DNA of 33,365 nt from JAKORR01 sp964608495 (GTDB taxonomy: Bacteria > Armatimonadota > Zipacnadia > Zipacnadales > FEN-943): NCBI GenBank assembly GCA_964608495.1, contig CAZSOQ010000027.1, forward strand, positions 1-33,365, in the 5' to 3' direction. The notes beneath the pieces are model-generated. The model searched no databases, was not told where the DNA came from, and saw only the letters and a program-made list of their open reading frames with translations. A program made the translations under genes and the position numbers. This document shows positions 1 to 8,207 of the stretch, one piece after another (the stretch's first letter is position 1; each line of letters begins with the position of its first letter).

Positions 1-338
1 GACAGGTGCGCCTCATCCACGTCGCCCATGTTCTTGATGCAGTGAGTGCACGGGCCGGAGTGGGTGTGGCTGCAGGTGACCATCACGGCGTCGGCGGGCA
101 GTGCCAGCTCCTGGTAGACCAGGTCACGGACCACGGCCACTTCCTCGTCGGAGAGGCCGATCAGGTCGGCCGTGATGAACAGGGCCTCCGAGGTGTCGCT
201 GGCCAGGTAGAGGGCCTTGGCGTAGAGGTCGTCGTGGATGCCCTGGGACGGCCCGGGGCGGCCCGCGAAGCCGCACAGGTCAACGCCCACGGGCGGCGTG
301 ATGAGGATCTGGGATGCTCCGGCGCGCAGGGTGTCCAT
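1..338 (-). CDS. Neutral/alkaline ceramidase-like protein, N-terminal fragment (runs off the left edge)
   Basis: The reading frame is open from an ATG at 336-338 to the window edge, giving 112 residues of the N-terminus. A GGGAGGA Shine-Dalgarno (complement of 347-353) sits about 8 bases upstream of the ATG. The protein begins MDTLRAGASQILITPPVGVD and contains CSHTHSGP (His91, His93). That block matches the zinc-binding region of the neutral/alkaline non-lysosomal ceramidase family, which hydrolyses the amide bond of ceramides. In environmental bacteria many members of this fold are annotated as ceramidase-like without proven substrate. There is no obvious signal peptide, so the product may be cytoplasmic or the family member may be non-classical. 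The gene is divergent from queA. Only the N-terminal part is visible, so catalytic completeness cannot be judged. Confidence 0.8.
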   Translation of the reverse strand, partial: MDTLRAGASQILITPPVGVDLCGFAGRPGPSQGIHDDLYAKALYLASDTSEALFITADLIGLSDEEVAVVRDLVYQELALPADAVMVTCSHTHSGPCTHCIKNMGDVDEAHL

Positions 339-396
339 CGGTCGGGTCCTCCCGGCGCGGCCGCGCTGCGCGGGCGGGCCAAGGCCGCGGGCGCCT

Positions 397-425
397 TTGA
401 CGGTCGCGCCTGATAGCCTCATGAT
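397..425 (+). promoter_or_regulatory. Predicted sigma-70 promoter of queA-tgt
   Basis: TTGACG (397-402), a 17-base spacer and CATGAT (420-425) resemble the -35 and -10 consensus (5/6 and 4/6 matches). Transcription would start near 432. In-frame ATG codons of the queA frame that lie upstream of this point would then be untranscribed, which supports 514 as the queA start. Confidence 0.45.
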
Positions 426-513
426 TGTGCCCACGAGGCCGAGCCAGTGCCGGCCCGCGGGCCACGGCGCCTCTTTTCGCGTGGCCTCGACCGATTCATC
501 CTCGCCCACGCCA

Positions 514-1542
514 ATGAGGGTAGACCTTTTCGACTACAAGCTGCCTGCGGACCGCATCGCCCAGGAGCCGCTCCCCGAGCGCTCCGCCAGCCGGATGATG
601 GTGCTGGACCGCGCGGCGGGCCTGCGCACGCATCGTCGCTTCCGCGACTTGCCCGAGCACCTCCGTCGCGGCGACTGCCTCGTGCTCAACGACACGATGG
701 TCCTGCCGGCGCGCCTGTACGGTCGCAGGCCCACGGGCGGGCGCGTCGAGGTGCTGCTCCTTCGGCCCGCCGCGGGCGACCGGCAGTGGCACGCGCTGGC
801 CCGCCCGGCGCGGCGCCTGAGGCTCGGTGAGAGAGTCGAGTTCGGCCCGGGCCTGGCGGCCACGGTCGTCGGCGAGGGCGACGAGGGGCTGCGGGAGCTG
901 CGGTTCGAGGTGGACGGCGACTTCGAGCAGGCTCTCGACCGCCTGGGGCTGCCGCCGCTGCCCCCCTACATCCGGCGCCGCGCGCGCCCGGAGGACCGGC
1001 AGCGCTACCAGACCGTCTACGCCCGCCGGGCCGGTGCCGTCGCAGCCCCCACGGCCGGGCTGCACTTCGACCAGGGCATCCTCGCCGCTCTGGCCGGGAC
1101 TGGCATCGAGACCGTGTTTCTGACCCTCCACGTGGGCCTGGGCACCTTCCGCCCCGTGGCCGTCGAGCGGGTCGAGGATCACCATATGCACGCCGAGCCC
1201 TACCAGGTGCTGCCCGAGGCCGCCGAGCGCATCAGCCGAGCCCGCGCCGCCGGGGGACGTGTCGTCGCGGTGGGCACCACCGTCGTCCGCGCTCTGGAGA
1301 CGGTGGCGGACGACGACGGCCGCGTGCGGCCCGACAGCGGCGAGACGGACCTGTTCATCTACCCCGGCTACCGGTTCCGGGCCGTGGACGCCCTGCTCAC
1401 CAACTTCCACTTGCCCCGCAGCACCCTCCTGATGATGGTCGCGGCCTTCGCCGGGCGCGAGTTCATCCTGGAGGCCTACCAGGAGGCCATTGACGCGGGG
1501 TACCGTTTCTACAGCTACGGCGACTGCATGTTGATCCTCTGA
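514..1542 (+). CDS. queA: S-adenosylmethionine:tRNA ribosyltransferase-isomerase QueA
   Basis: 342 residues, close to the usual 340-356 of the family. QueA transfers and isomerises the ribosyl moiety of SAM onto 7-aminomethyl-7-deazaguanine at position 34 of tRNAs with a GUN anticodon, forming epoxyqueuosine. Family motifs are clear: an N-terminal FDYKLPADRIAQEPLPERSA block, YIRR..PEDRQRYQTVYA, GAVAAPTAGLHF, LHVGLGTFRPV, VGTTVVRALE, and a C-terminal block TNFHLPRSTLLMMVAAFAG. The frame is open well upstream, but homology begins at MRVDLFDYKLP, and the predicted promoter at 397-425 overlaps the earlier Met codons, so the ATG at 514 is preferred. No strong Shine-Dalgarno is seen before it. It is followed after 21 bases by tgt, the preceding step of the same pathway, and the two probably form an operon. 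Confidence 0.95.
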   Translation: MRVDLFDYKLPADRIAQEPLPERSASRMMVLDRAAGLRTHRRFRDLPEHLRRGDCLVLNDTMVLPARLYGRRPTGGRVEVLLLRPAAGDRQWHALARPARRLRLGERVEFGPGLAATVVGEGDEGLRELRFEVDGDFEQALDRLGLPPLPPYIRRRARPEDRQRYQTVYARRAGAVAAPTAGLHFDQGILAALAGTGIETVFLTLHVGLGTFRPVAVERVEDHHMHAEPYQVLPEAAERISRARAAGGRVVAVGTTVVRALETVADDDGRVRPDSGETDLFIYPGYRFRAVDALLTNFHLPRSTLLMMVAAFAGREFILEAYQEAIDAGYRFYSYGDCMLIL

Positions 1543-1563
1543 ACCCGTGACGGGAGAGTGGCG

Positions 1564-2694
1564 ATGTCCAGCTACCGATTCTGCCTGGAGCGCGGCGGAC
1601 GAGATGGGCCACGGGCCGGCAGGCTGGTGATGCCTCACGGCGAGATACCCACGCCGGCCTTCATGCCCTGCGCGTCCAGGGCCGTCGTCCGTGCCTGCGC
1701 GCCCGACGATCTGGCCTCGGTAGGCGTCGAGACGATGGTCTGCAACACCCACCACCTGCGCCTCAGGCCCGGCGCGGATGTCGTCGCCTCGCTGGGGGGG
1801 CTGCATGCCTTCATGGCCTGGAGCGGCCCCCTCGCCACCGACAGCGGCGGCTACCAGGCCTTCTCGCTGGCCGGTCCTGGCGCGGTCAGCGAGGACGGCG
1901 TCAAGCTCCGCTCCCCTGTGGACGGCAGCCTCGTCTTCCTCTCGCCCGAGGAGTCCGTCCGGGCCCAGGAGGCGCTGGGCGCCGACGTGGCCGTGGCCCT
2001 CGACCTCTGCTCGCCCTACCCCGTGACCCACGACCAGGCCCGCGAGCACGTCCAGCAGACGCTGCGGTGGGCTGAGCGATGCCGGGCCGCCCACCGGCGC
2101 GAGGACCAGTGGCTCTGGGGCGTGGTGCAGGGCAGTGTGCACGCGGACCTGCGCGAGTTCAGCGCCCGGGAGACCGCGGCCCTGGGGTTCACGGGCTTCG
2201 GTGTCGGAGGCCTGTCGGTGGGGGAGAGCCGGGGCGAGATGCTTGCGGCCCTGGAGGTGGCCGTGGCGCACCTTCCCCCCGAGGCGCCCCGGTGGGTCAT
2301 GGGCGTGGGCACTCCGCGCGACCTGGTCGAGTGCGTCCTGCGTGGCGCGGACCTGTGCGATTGCGTGCTACCGACGCGGATGGCGCGGCACGGCAGCGTC
2401 CTGGGGCGTGACGGGGCGCTGAAGATCGGCAATGCCGAGTACCGCACCGATCCCCGGCCCCTGGACGACGAGTGCGACTGTCCCGCCTGTCGCCTGTACT
2501 CGCGCGCTTACCTGCACCATCTCTTCCGCCTGGAGGAGGCGGCCGGCTGGCGCCTGCTGTCGCTGCACAACCTGCGCTACTACGCGCGCCTCATCGAGCG
2601 GATCCGCGGCGCCGTCGCCGAGGGCACGCTGCAGGACCTGCTGGCGGAGCTACCCGCGTGGACCCGCCGCGACCTCGAGGGGGCCGAGGAATAG
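1564..2694 (+). CDS. tgt: tRNA-guanine transglycosylase (Tgt), bacterial preQ1 type
   Basis: 376 residues. Tgt exchanges guanine 34 for preQ1 in tRNAs with GUN anticodons, the step before QueA. The ATG at 1564 is chosen because GGGAG (1552-1556) lies 7 bases upstream; a GTG at 1558 is an alternative. Visible active-site features are TDSGGYQ (Asp93), ALDLCSPYP (Asp147, Cys149), WGVVQGSVHADLR, GGLSVGE (Val219) and the nucleophile Asp266 in CDCVLPTR. Zinc ligands are Cys304, Cys306, Cys309 (CDCPAC) and His335 in HNLRYY. Cys149 and Val219 occupy positions that are smaller or different in eukaryotic queuine enzymes, so preQ1 is the expected substrate. The sequence is somewhat divergent (CNTHHL for the usual NTYHL, GSVHADLR for GG.Y.DLR), but no key residue is missing. 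Confidence 0.94.
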   Translation: MSSYRFCLERGGRDGPRAGRLVMPHGEIPTPAFMPCASRAVVRACAPDDLASVGVETMVCNTHHLRLRPGADVVASLGGLHAFMAWSGPLATDSGGYQAFSLAGPGAVSEDGVKLRSPVDGSLVFLSPEESVRAQEALGADVAVALDLCSPYPVTHDQAREHVQQTLRWAERCRAAHRREDQWLWGVVQGSVHADLREFSARETAALGFTGFGVGGLSVGESRGEMLAALEVAVAHLPPEAPRWVMGVGTPRDLVECVLRGADLCDCVLPTRMARHGSVLGRDGALKIGNAEYRTDPRPLDDECDCPACRLYSRAYLHHLFRLEEAAGWRLLSLHNLRYYARLIERIRGAVAEGTLQDLLAELPAWTRRDLEGAEE

Positions 2695-2764
2695 TGCCCC
2701 GCCGGGGGAACACGGGCCGGTGTGCGGGCTGTCCAAGGGGTCAAAGGGGACAGGAGGCAGGACC

Positions 2765-3991
2765 ATGAGGCGCACCGTGACCGCGGTGGGCGTCCTTTCG
2801 TGCATCGCCGTGCTGGCCCGTGCGGACGGCGGCTTCTTCCCAGACATGGCGGGCGCTGTGGGCGATGCCCACACGACCCAGCAGCACGCGGTTCTCTGCT
2901 TCGACGGCTCCACCGAGACCCTGATCCTGCGCACGGCCTATGAGGGCGATGGGGGCAGATTCGCCTGGGTAGTGCCCACGGCGTCGCTGGTCACGCGGGG
3001 CAACGCCGCCACGGCGGACCCGGGCATCCTTGACGATCTGGACCTGGCCACAGCGCCCAGGCAGTGGTCGGTGTGGGGACGGGGCGTGCTGGGTTGTGGT
3101 GGTGGTGGCGCGCCGCAGCAGCAGGTCCAGCCCCAGCAGCAGTCGGCCGTAGCGGTGTTCGACTCCTTCGCCGTGGACGACTACCGCATCACGACCCTCG
3201 GCGCGCAGGAGTCCCAGGCCCTGGTCCAGTGGCTGAACGCGAGGGGCTACGGCTTCGACAAGTCCGCGGAGGATGTGCTGGCGGGCTACATCGCCCAGGG
3301 TTGGTTCTTCGCGGCGGTCGAGGTCGAGCCCAGCGGGAAGCACCAGCCGACCGACCGCAACGACTTCGGTGAGCCTCTGCCACCTGGCGGCGGCCAGCAG
3401 CCGACCGGCGCGGACGCGATGCCGCCCTTGGTGCTTCGCTTCGCCGCCGCGCGCCCCGTCTATCCCATGCGCATCTCGGCCGTGAGCACCGAGGGGCAGG
3501 TCGAGGTGCTCCTCTACGTGCTGGCTCGTCACCGCATGGCCACCGAGGCCTACGCCTGCGAGGAGGTCGCCGCGACGCCCGCCAAGCGCGACGAGGTTTT
3601 CGCCGACCACTACGCCGGGGACTTCCGCCAACACCTCGCGGCCCTGGGGCAGCCGGCCTTCCTGGTCGAGTTCGCCGGGTGGCTGCCCGAACACCTGCGC
3701 GAGTCCCTCAAGCAGGCTGTGGCCCTGGGCGGGGGAAACTGGTTCCTCACGCGGGTGCGCGGCCTTCTGGGCGCGGCGGACATGACCGACGACGTGTACT
3801 TCACCCAGGCCCCCGCGGACAGGGCCTTCTCCGTGGACTTCGACGTCACCGTGGCGCAGAGCCATCCGGGCCTGCTCAGCCTGCCCCTGGCCGCGGCGGT
3901 GCTCACCGGGCTGCGCTCGAGTGGGGCACGGCGCAGGCGGATCAGGCGGGGGCTGTTGGCCGCGCTGCTCTGCGCGCTGCTGGTTATCTAG
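2765..3991 (+). CDS. DUF2330 family exported protein
   Basis: 408 residues. The ATG at 2765 has AGGAGG at 2752-2757, 7 bases upstream. The N-terminus (MRRTVTAVGVLSCIAVLARA) is a signal peptide. The mature part begins DGGFFPD and continues into a DUF2330-like body, including an FAWVVPTAS block, a Gly/Gln-rich linker (CGGGGAPQQQ...), YIAQGWFFAAVEVEP, and ...PMRISAVSTEGQVEVLLYVLA. The C-terminus has two short hydrophobic stretches separated by an Arg-rich loop (RRRRIRR), which suggests a membrane anchor. DUF2330 members normally have a Cys before GGFF; here the residue is Asp. The function of the family is unknown. The gene follows tgt by 70 bases and may be in the same transcript, but no functional link is evident. 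Confidence 0.8.
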   Translation: MRRTVTAVGVLSCIAVLARADGGFFPDMAGAVGDAHTTQQHAVLCFDGSTETLILRTAYEGDGGRFAWVVPTASLVTRGNAATADPGILDDLDLATAPRQWSVWGRGVLGCGGGGAPQQQVQPQQQSAVAVFDSFAVDDYRITTLGAQESQALVQWLNARGYGFDKSAEDVLAGYIAQGWFFAAVEVEPSGKHQPTDRNDFGEPLPPGGGQQPTGADAMPPLVLRFAAARPVYPMRISAVSTEGQVEVLLYVLARHRMATEAYACEEVAATPAKRDEVFADHYAGDFRQHLAALGQPAFLVEFAGWLPEHLRESLKQAVALGGGNWFLTRVRGLLGAADMTDDVYFTQAPADRAFSVDFDVTVAQSHPGLLSLPLAAAVLTGLRSSGARRRRIRRGLLAALLCALLVI

Positions 3992-4073
3992 CCCGGGCAC
4001 CGGGCTCCGCGCCCGCTGCCCGTCGGCGTCGGGCTCCCAGGTGCCGACGCCCACCGGACCGGGAGGGAAATCC

Positions 4074-5624
4074 ATGCCCGCGGCTTTGCTGCTCGCCCTG
4101 TTCGCGGTGGACTATGTCCCCGCGCCCGAGCCCTGTCCCAGTGACCTCAACGTCGGGTGCTTCTACTTCCCCGGCCACTTCAGCCCCATGCGCTGGATGC
4201 CCTTCAAGGCCGCGGGCTTCCCCATGCCGCTCCTGGGCTACTATCGCGACGGCGAGCCCGAGGTGTCCGACTGGCACATCAAGTGGGCCGTCGAGCACGG
4301 CATCAGCTTCTTCGCCTTCGACTGGTACTACCACTACGAGCAGGGCGCCTCCCCCGTGCACAACAAGGCCCTGGACCTGGGCTTCCTGCGCGCCCGCTAC
4401 CGCGACCACATGAAGTTCTGCCTGATGTGGTGCAATGAGGGCAAGGACGAGCGCTACACGGAGGAGCACCTGCTCAGGCTGGCCCAGGTCCTTACGGAGC
4501 GCTACTTCAGCCAGCCCAATTACCTGCGGATCGAGGGCGACAACGCCCTGATCGTGTCCGTGCCCGCCTACCTGGTCGCCTCCTTCGGGCCTGAGGGCAC
4601 GGCCGCGGTCTTCGAGCGCATGGCCGAGGTGTCGCGCAAGGCCGGTTGTGGGGGGATCTTCCCGATCGCCAAGCAGGACGAGAATCGGGCGGCCCTGAAG
4701 CAGGCGGGCTTCCGCGCGACCACCGCCTACAACTACCCCACCGCCGGCATGACGGACGAGCAACGCGCGGCGCGCTCGGCGCCCTACGCCGACATGGTGC
4801 GCGGGTATGAGGAACGGTGGAAGCAGGTTACCGACGAGGGCGTGCTGCCCTACATCGTGCCCGTAACGCCCGGGTGGGACTCACGGCCGTGGTACCAGGA
4901 CCGAGCCCTGGTGCGCACCAACCCGCGCCCGCGGCTGTTCTACGAGATGTGCCTGGCGGCCAGGCGCTACGTGGACCCGGCGCTCCGGATGGTCCTGGCC
5001 GAGTGCTGGAACGAGTTCGGCGAGGGCAGCTACATCGAGCCCACGGCCCAGTACGGCTTCGGATCCCTGGACGCGATGCGCGACGCCTTCTGCCCGGACG
5101 ACCCAAACCACGTGGACCTGGTGCCCCAGAGCGTCGGCCTCACGGCCCCCGTCTTCGCCACCATACCCGAGACGGCCGAGGCCCTGATGGCCAGGGGCGC
5201 CAACATGCTGTACAACGGCGACATGGAGGACGCCTGGGGCTGGGTGACCTTCGACCAGGAGGACGCCAGGCTCGAGGGCGGCGCGCACTCGGGCCGGCGG
5301 TGCCTCATCGCGCCGGCCGGGCAGGGCGTGAAGACTCAGTGGCTGATGCCGGTGCCGCCGGGCAAGCAAGTCCGGGTGGAGCTCTGGGCCCGGGTCCCCG
5401 AGGGCGCGGCCCTGAAGGTGATCGCCGCGCTCTTCCGCGGCACGGCCTGGCTGGGGCGCTACGCCCAAGTGGGCACGATCAGCTCCACGGGCGGGGAATG
5501 GCGGGCCTTCGACTTCACCACCGAGATCGCCGACGCAGAGGCGGACCGGTTTGATGTGGAGTTCGTGGCCTCGGGGGCGGACTGCGCGGTGGACGATGTG
5601 GCCCTCCATGCCGTGACCCAATAG
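4074..5624 (+). CDS. WbsX/GH99-like glycosidase-fold protein with C-terminal carbohydrate-binding-like domain
   Basis: 516 residues. The ATG at 4074 is preceded by GGGAGG at 4061-4066. Residues about 25-370 resemble the WbsX/GH99-like (beta/alpha)8 family: VGCFYFPGHF near the start, then FFAFDWYYHYEQG, and late in the barrel LAECWNEFGEGSYIEPT with conserved acidic residues. Characterised GH99 enzymes are endo-alpha-mannosidases, while WbsX-like proteins occur in polysaccharide gene clusters, so the substrate cannot be assigned. Residues about 385-515 (starting NGDMEDAWGW) form a beta-rich module of the CBM4/9-like kind. A short hydrophobic start (MPAALLLALFAVDY) may be a weak signal peptide. 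It is followed by a phosphodiesterase gene 49 bases downstream. Family assignment is good; activity is inferred. Confidence 0.8.
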   Translation: MPAALLLALFAVDYVPAPEPCPSDLNVGCFYFPGHFSPMRWMPFKAAGFPMPLLGYYRDGEPEVSDWHIKWAVEHGISFFAFDWYYHYEQGASPVHNKALDLGFLRARYRDHMKFCLMWCNEGKDERYTEEHLLRLAQVLTERYFSQPNYLRIEGDNALIVSVPAYLVASFGPEGTAAVFERMAEVSRKAGCGGIFPIAKQDENRAALKQAGFRATTAYNYPTAGMTDEQRAARSAPYADMVRGYEERWKQVTDEGVLPYIVPVTPGWDSRPWYQDRALVRTNPRPRLFYEMCLAARRYVDPALRMVLAECWNEFGEGSYIEPTAQYGFGSLDAMRDAFCPDDPNHVDLVPQSVGLTAPVFATIPETAEALMARGANMLYNGDMEDAWGWVTFDQEDARLEGGAHSGRRCLIAPAGQGVKTQWLMPVPPGKQVRVELWARVPEGAALKVIAALFRGTAWLGRYAQVGTISSTGGEWRAFDFTTEIADAEADRFDVEFVASGADCAVDDVALHAVTQ

Positions 5625-5673
5625 AGACCCGGCCGAGGACGGGACCGAGAACAGCCTCGAGGAGATGACCTGC

Positions 5674-6465
5674 ATGGCCGACGACCGCGCAGCCCGCAGC
5701 GAAGTCAGCATGCCCGCGAAGGGAATCTGCGCCCATCGCGGCGACATCGAGCACGCCCCGGAGAGCACCATTCCCGCCTTCCTGGTGGCTGTGGACAAAG
5801 GCGCGCACATGCTGGAGTTCGACGTGTGGATGACCCTGGACGGCGCCCTGATCCTCATGCACGACGGCACCGTGGACCGGACCACCGACGGCTCCGGCAC
5901 CATCGTGCGGATGACGCTGGACGAGATCAAGGCCGTGGACGCGGGCATCAAGCACGGCGAGCGGTACCGCGGCACCCGCGTGCCCACCCTCGCCGAGGCC
6001 CTGGCCGCGCCGATCCCGCCCGACGTCTGGCTCAACATCCACACCCGCGACCACGGCGAGCGCGACGAGGAGTACATCGAGAAGCTGGTATCGGACCTGG
6101 GGCAGGCCGATCGGGTCGCGCAGACCTGTCTGGCCTGCTTCGCCCCTCAGGCCGAGCTCGCGCGGCGGCGCTTCCCGGACCTCACGATCTGCAACATGAC
6201 CGCGCAGAGCTACGCGCTGTCGGACTACCCGCGGGTGACGGTCGAGCTGGGCGCGGAGTTCCTGCAGCTCGTGGACCCACCCGAGGGACTGGAGGACGCC
6301 GTGACGCTACTGCACGACCACGGAGTCACGATCAACTACTTCAAGGCCGACGAGCCCGACGACATCCGCCGCCTGCTCGAGGTGGGTGTGGACTTCGTCC
6401 TCACCGACAAGCTGGACAACGGGATGGCGGTGTGGGCCGGGAGGAACTTGTGCGGCATGGGGTAG
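5674..6465 (+). CDS. Glycerophosphodiester phosphodiesterase (GDPD family)
   Basis: 263 residues, a typical single GDPD domain. GDPD enzymes hydrolyse glycerophosphodiesters to sn-glycerol-3-phosphate and an alcohol, using a metal in a TIM barrel. Visible motifs are AHRGDIEHAPEST (His21, Arg22, Glu30), LEFDVWMTLDG (Glu48, Asp50), MHDGTVDRTTDGSG (His63), and a C-terminal VDFVLTDKLD. The ATG at 5674 is preferred because GAGGAG (5659-5664) is 9 bases upstream; an in-frame ATG at 5665 overlaps that ribosome-binding site. There is no signal peptide, so it is probably cytoplasmic. It converges on glgC with only 22 bases between the stops. It could feed glycerol phosphate from phospholipid or teichoic-type polymers, but the local context does not prove that. 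Confidence 0.9.
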   Translation: MADDRAARSEVSMPAKGICAHRGDIEHAPESTIPAFLVAVDKGAHMLEFDVWMTLDGALILMHDGTVDRTTDGSGTIVRMTLDEIKAVDAGIKHGERYRGTRVPTLAEALAAPIPPDVWLNIHTRDHGERDEEYIEKLVSDLGQADRVAQTCLACFAPQAELARRRFPDLTICNMTAQSYALSDYPRVTVELGAEFLQLVDPPEGLEDAVTLLHDHGVTINYFKADEPDDIRRLLEVGVDFVLTDKLDNGMAVWAGRNLCGMG

Positions 6466-6487
6466 GTCGTGGTTGCGGGGACGCGGC

Positions 6488-7735
6488 CTAGTGGAAGACG
6501 ACGCCCGTCGGCGCCACGGTTATCCCCTCGGGGCTGACCACGAACCGTCGCTCGTCCTTCTCGCGGTCCAGGCCCATCTGGTAGCCGGCAGGCACCTGCA
6601 GGTGCTCGTCAACTACCACGCGACGAAGCCGGGCGCCCGGACCCACCACGGCCCCGTCCAGCAGGATCGACTCGACCACCTCCGCGCCCTCCTGCACCCT
6701 CACCCCGGGCGACAGGACCGAGCGCTCCACGCGCGCTCCCGACACGACGCATCCCTCGCAAACGAGGGAATCCACCAGACGGGTCTGGGAGCCCAGCACG
6801 GTCTTCGCGGGCGGGTAGTGACCTCGGGCCGTGTACAGCGGCCATTCCTGGTCGTACAGGTCCAGCTCCGGCACGACCGTCACCAGGTCCATGTGGCTCT
6901 CCCAGTAGCTCTCCAGCGTGCCGATGTCCCGCCAGTAGCCTGGCCGGCCCGTCTTCGGGTCCACGAACTCGTAGGCGTAGACCCTGTCCCCCTCCTTCAC
7001 CATCGCCGGGATGATGTTCCTCCCGAAGTCGTGCTCGCCGTGCTGCTTGGCGTCCTGTGTGAGGCGCTCGGCCAGGGCCCGCGTGTCCCACACATACACG
7101 CCCATGTTGCTCATGGCCTCGTCGGGGCGGCCCGGGATGGGCTTGGGCTCCGGCGGCTTCTCCGCGAACTCAACCACGCGTCCGCTCTCGTCCACGCCCA
7201 TGACGCCGAGCTGGCGGGCCTTCTCGCGCGGCACGGCCAGGGCCGCCATGGTCAGAGACGCCCCCTTCGCCAGGTGGTAGGCGATCATCCGCCGGTAGTC
7301 CATCTTGTAGGCGTGGTCGCCCGAGAGCAGCACCACCAGGGCCGGGCGCTCGTCCTGCAGCACCCTCAGGTTCTGGAAAACGGCATCCGCCGTGCCGGCA
7401 TACCACCGGTCGCCGCTCATGTACTGGGGGGGCAGCACCTCGATGTGCTCGCCCAGGTCGTCGGCCAGTAGGTGCACCCAGCCGCGCCGCAGGTGCCGCA
7501 TCAGTGACGTCGCCGCGAACTGGGCCAGCACGTAGATCCGCCGCAGGCCCGAGTTCACGCAGTTCGACAGCGTGAAGTCTACGATGCGGTAGGCGCCGCC
7601 AAACCGCAGAGCCGGCTTGGCGCGCCTCATCGTCAAGGGGTACAGACGCTGGCCCTGGCCACCGGCCAGGACCATCACGAGGCCCCGCCTCAGCGCGTCG
7701 GTGCAGTCCCCCGGCGCAGCTAGGCTCTCACTCAC
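6488..7735 (-). CDS. glgC: Glucose-1-phosphate adenylyltransferase (ADP-glucose pyrophosphorylase)
   Basis: 415 residues, normal for GlgC. It makes ADP-glucose from ATP and glucose-1-phosphate, the committed step of bacterial glycogen synthesis. The N-terminal nucleotidyltransferase domain shows LAGGQGQRLYPLT (about 23-35), RRAKPALRFGGAYRIVDFTL, LSNCVNSGLRRIYVLAQ, LSGDHAYKMDYRRMI, and VYVWDTRALAERL. YWRDIGTLESYWESHMDL is the expected sugar-site region, and a C-terminal left-handed beta-helix follows (SQTRLVDSLV... onward). The start is a GTG at 7733-7735 that overlaps the last 8 bases of the response regulator gene (GTGAGTGA), so translational coupling is likely. It is the last gene of the galT-kinase-regulator-glgC operon. 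Confidence 0.95.
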   Translation of the reverse strand: MSESLAAPGDCTDALRRGLVMVLAGGQGQRLYPLTMRRAKPALRFGGAYRIVDFTLSNCVNSGLRRIYVLAQFAATSLMRHLRRGWVHLLADDLGEHIEVLPPQYMSGDRWYAGTADAVFQNLRVLQDERPALVVLLSGDHAYKMDYRRMIAYHLAKGASLTMAALAVPREKARQLGVMGVDESGRVVEFAEKPPEPKPIPGRPDEAMSNMGVYVWDTRALAERLTQDAKQHGEHDFGRNIIPAMVKEGDRVYAYEFVDPKTGRPGYWRDIGTLESYWESHMDLVTVVPELDLYDQEWPLYTARGHYPPAKTVLGSQTRLVDSLVCEGCVVSGARVERSVLSPGVRVQEGAEVVESILLDGAVVGPGARLRRVVVDEHLQVPAGYQMGLDREKDERRFVVSPEGITVAPTGVVFH

Positions 7736-8150
7736 CCTCGGACTCCCCCTCGGGCTGCTCGGGCGGCTGCACGCCCCGCTTCAGCAGGGCCTCCCGGATG
7801 GACTCGTGCAGCGTGGACGGGTCCGACGACTTGGTAACGTAGGCGTCGGCCGTCCAGGTCATGAAGTCGTCGCGGTAGTCGGAGTAGGCCGTGTTGAGGA
7901 TCACGGGCAGCTCCCGGTTGACCTCCAGGATCCGCGCGAGAGTCTCGATCCCATCCATCCCCGGCATGCCTATGTCGAGCAGCACGAGATCCACGCCACC
8001 CCCGGACAAGACCTCGAGGGCTTCCGGTCCGCTGCCGGCCGTGACCACTTCATAGCCCGCGTCCTGCAGCTCCTCCTGGTAGTAGAGGCGCTGGTTGGCG
8101 TTGTCCTCCACCACCAGGATGACCGGCCGCGACGTCTGCTCCTTGCTCAC
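7728..8150 (-). CDS. Single-domain response regulator (REC only)
   Basis: 140 residues with a receiver domain and no output domain. The start is the GTG at 8148-8150, preceded on the coding strand by GGAGGGG about 8 bases upstream; a longer frame extends upstream but lacks support. Receiver hallmarks are VVEDN (Glu15, Asp16), the phosphoacceptor Asp59 in LLDIGMPGMDG, Thr in NTAYSDY, and Lys in VTKSSD. The tail is short and acidic (EQPEGESEGE). Such proteins act by protein-protein contacts or as phosphorelay intermediates (CheY/Spo0F style). It lies 57 bases downstream of the sensor kinase gene and is the obvious phosphotransfer partner. Its overlap with glgC suggests that regulator and GlgC are produced together, but direct control of GlgC is inference. 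Confidence 0.92.
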   Translation of the reverse strand: MSKEQTSRPVILVVEDNANQRLYYQEELQDAGYEVVTAGSGPEALEVLSGGGVDLVLLDIGMPGMDGIETLARILEVNRELPVILNTAYSDYRDDFMTWTADAYVTKSSDPSTLHESIREALLKRGVQPPEQPEGESEGE

Positions 8151-8207
8151 GGAGTACCCCTCCTTTCGCTCGGCCGGTGCACCCGGCCGCACACATCGGT
8201 CCTGCAT

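Noticed and set aside
496..2271. A 591-residue open frame antisense to queA and tgt
   Set aside because: It spans two well-supported genes and has no recognisable motif; a high-GC shadow.
2741..4075. A 444-residue open frame antisense to the DUF2330 gene
   Set aside because: No homology and no ribosome-binding site; the opposite strand has a signal peptide, Shine-Dalgarno and family match.
6466..6487. Search for intrinsic terminators in the short convergent gaps (6466-6487, 13730-13758, 18423-18438, 31942-31982)
   Set aside because: No GC hairpin followed by a T-run is visible in any of these gaps.
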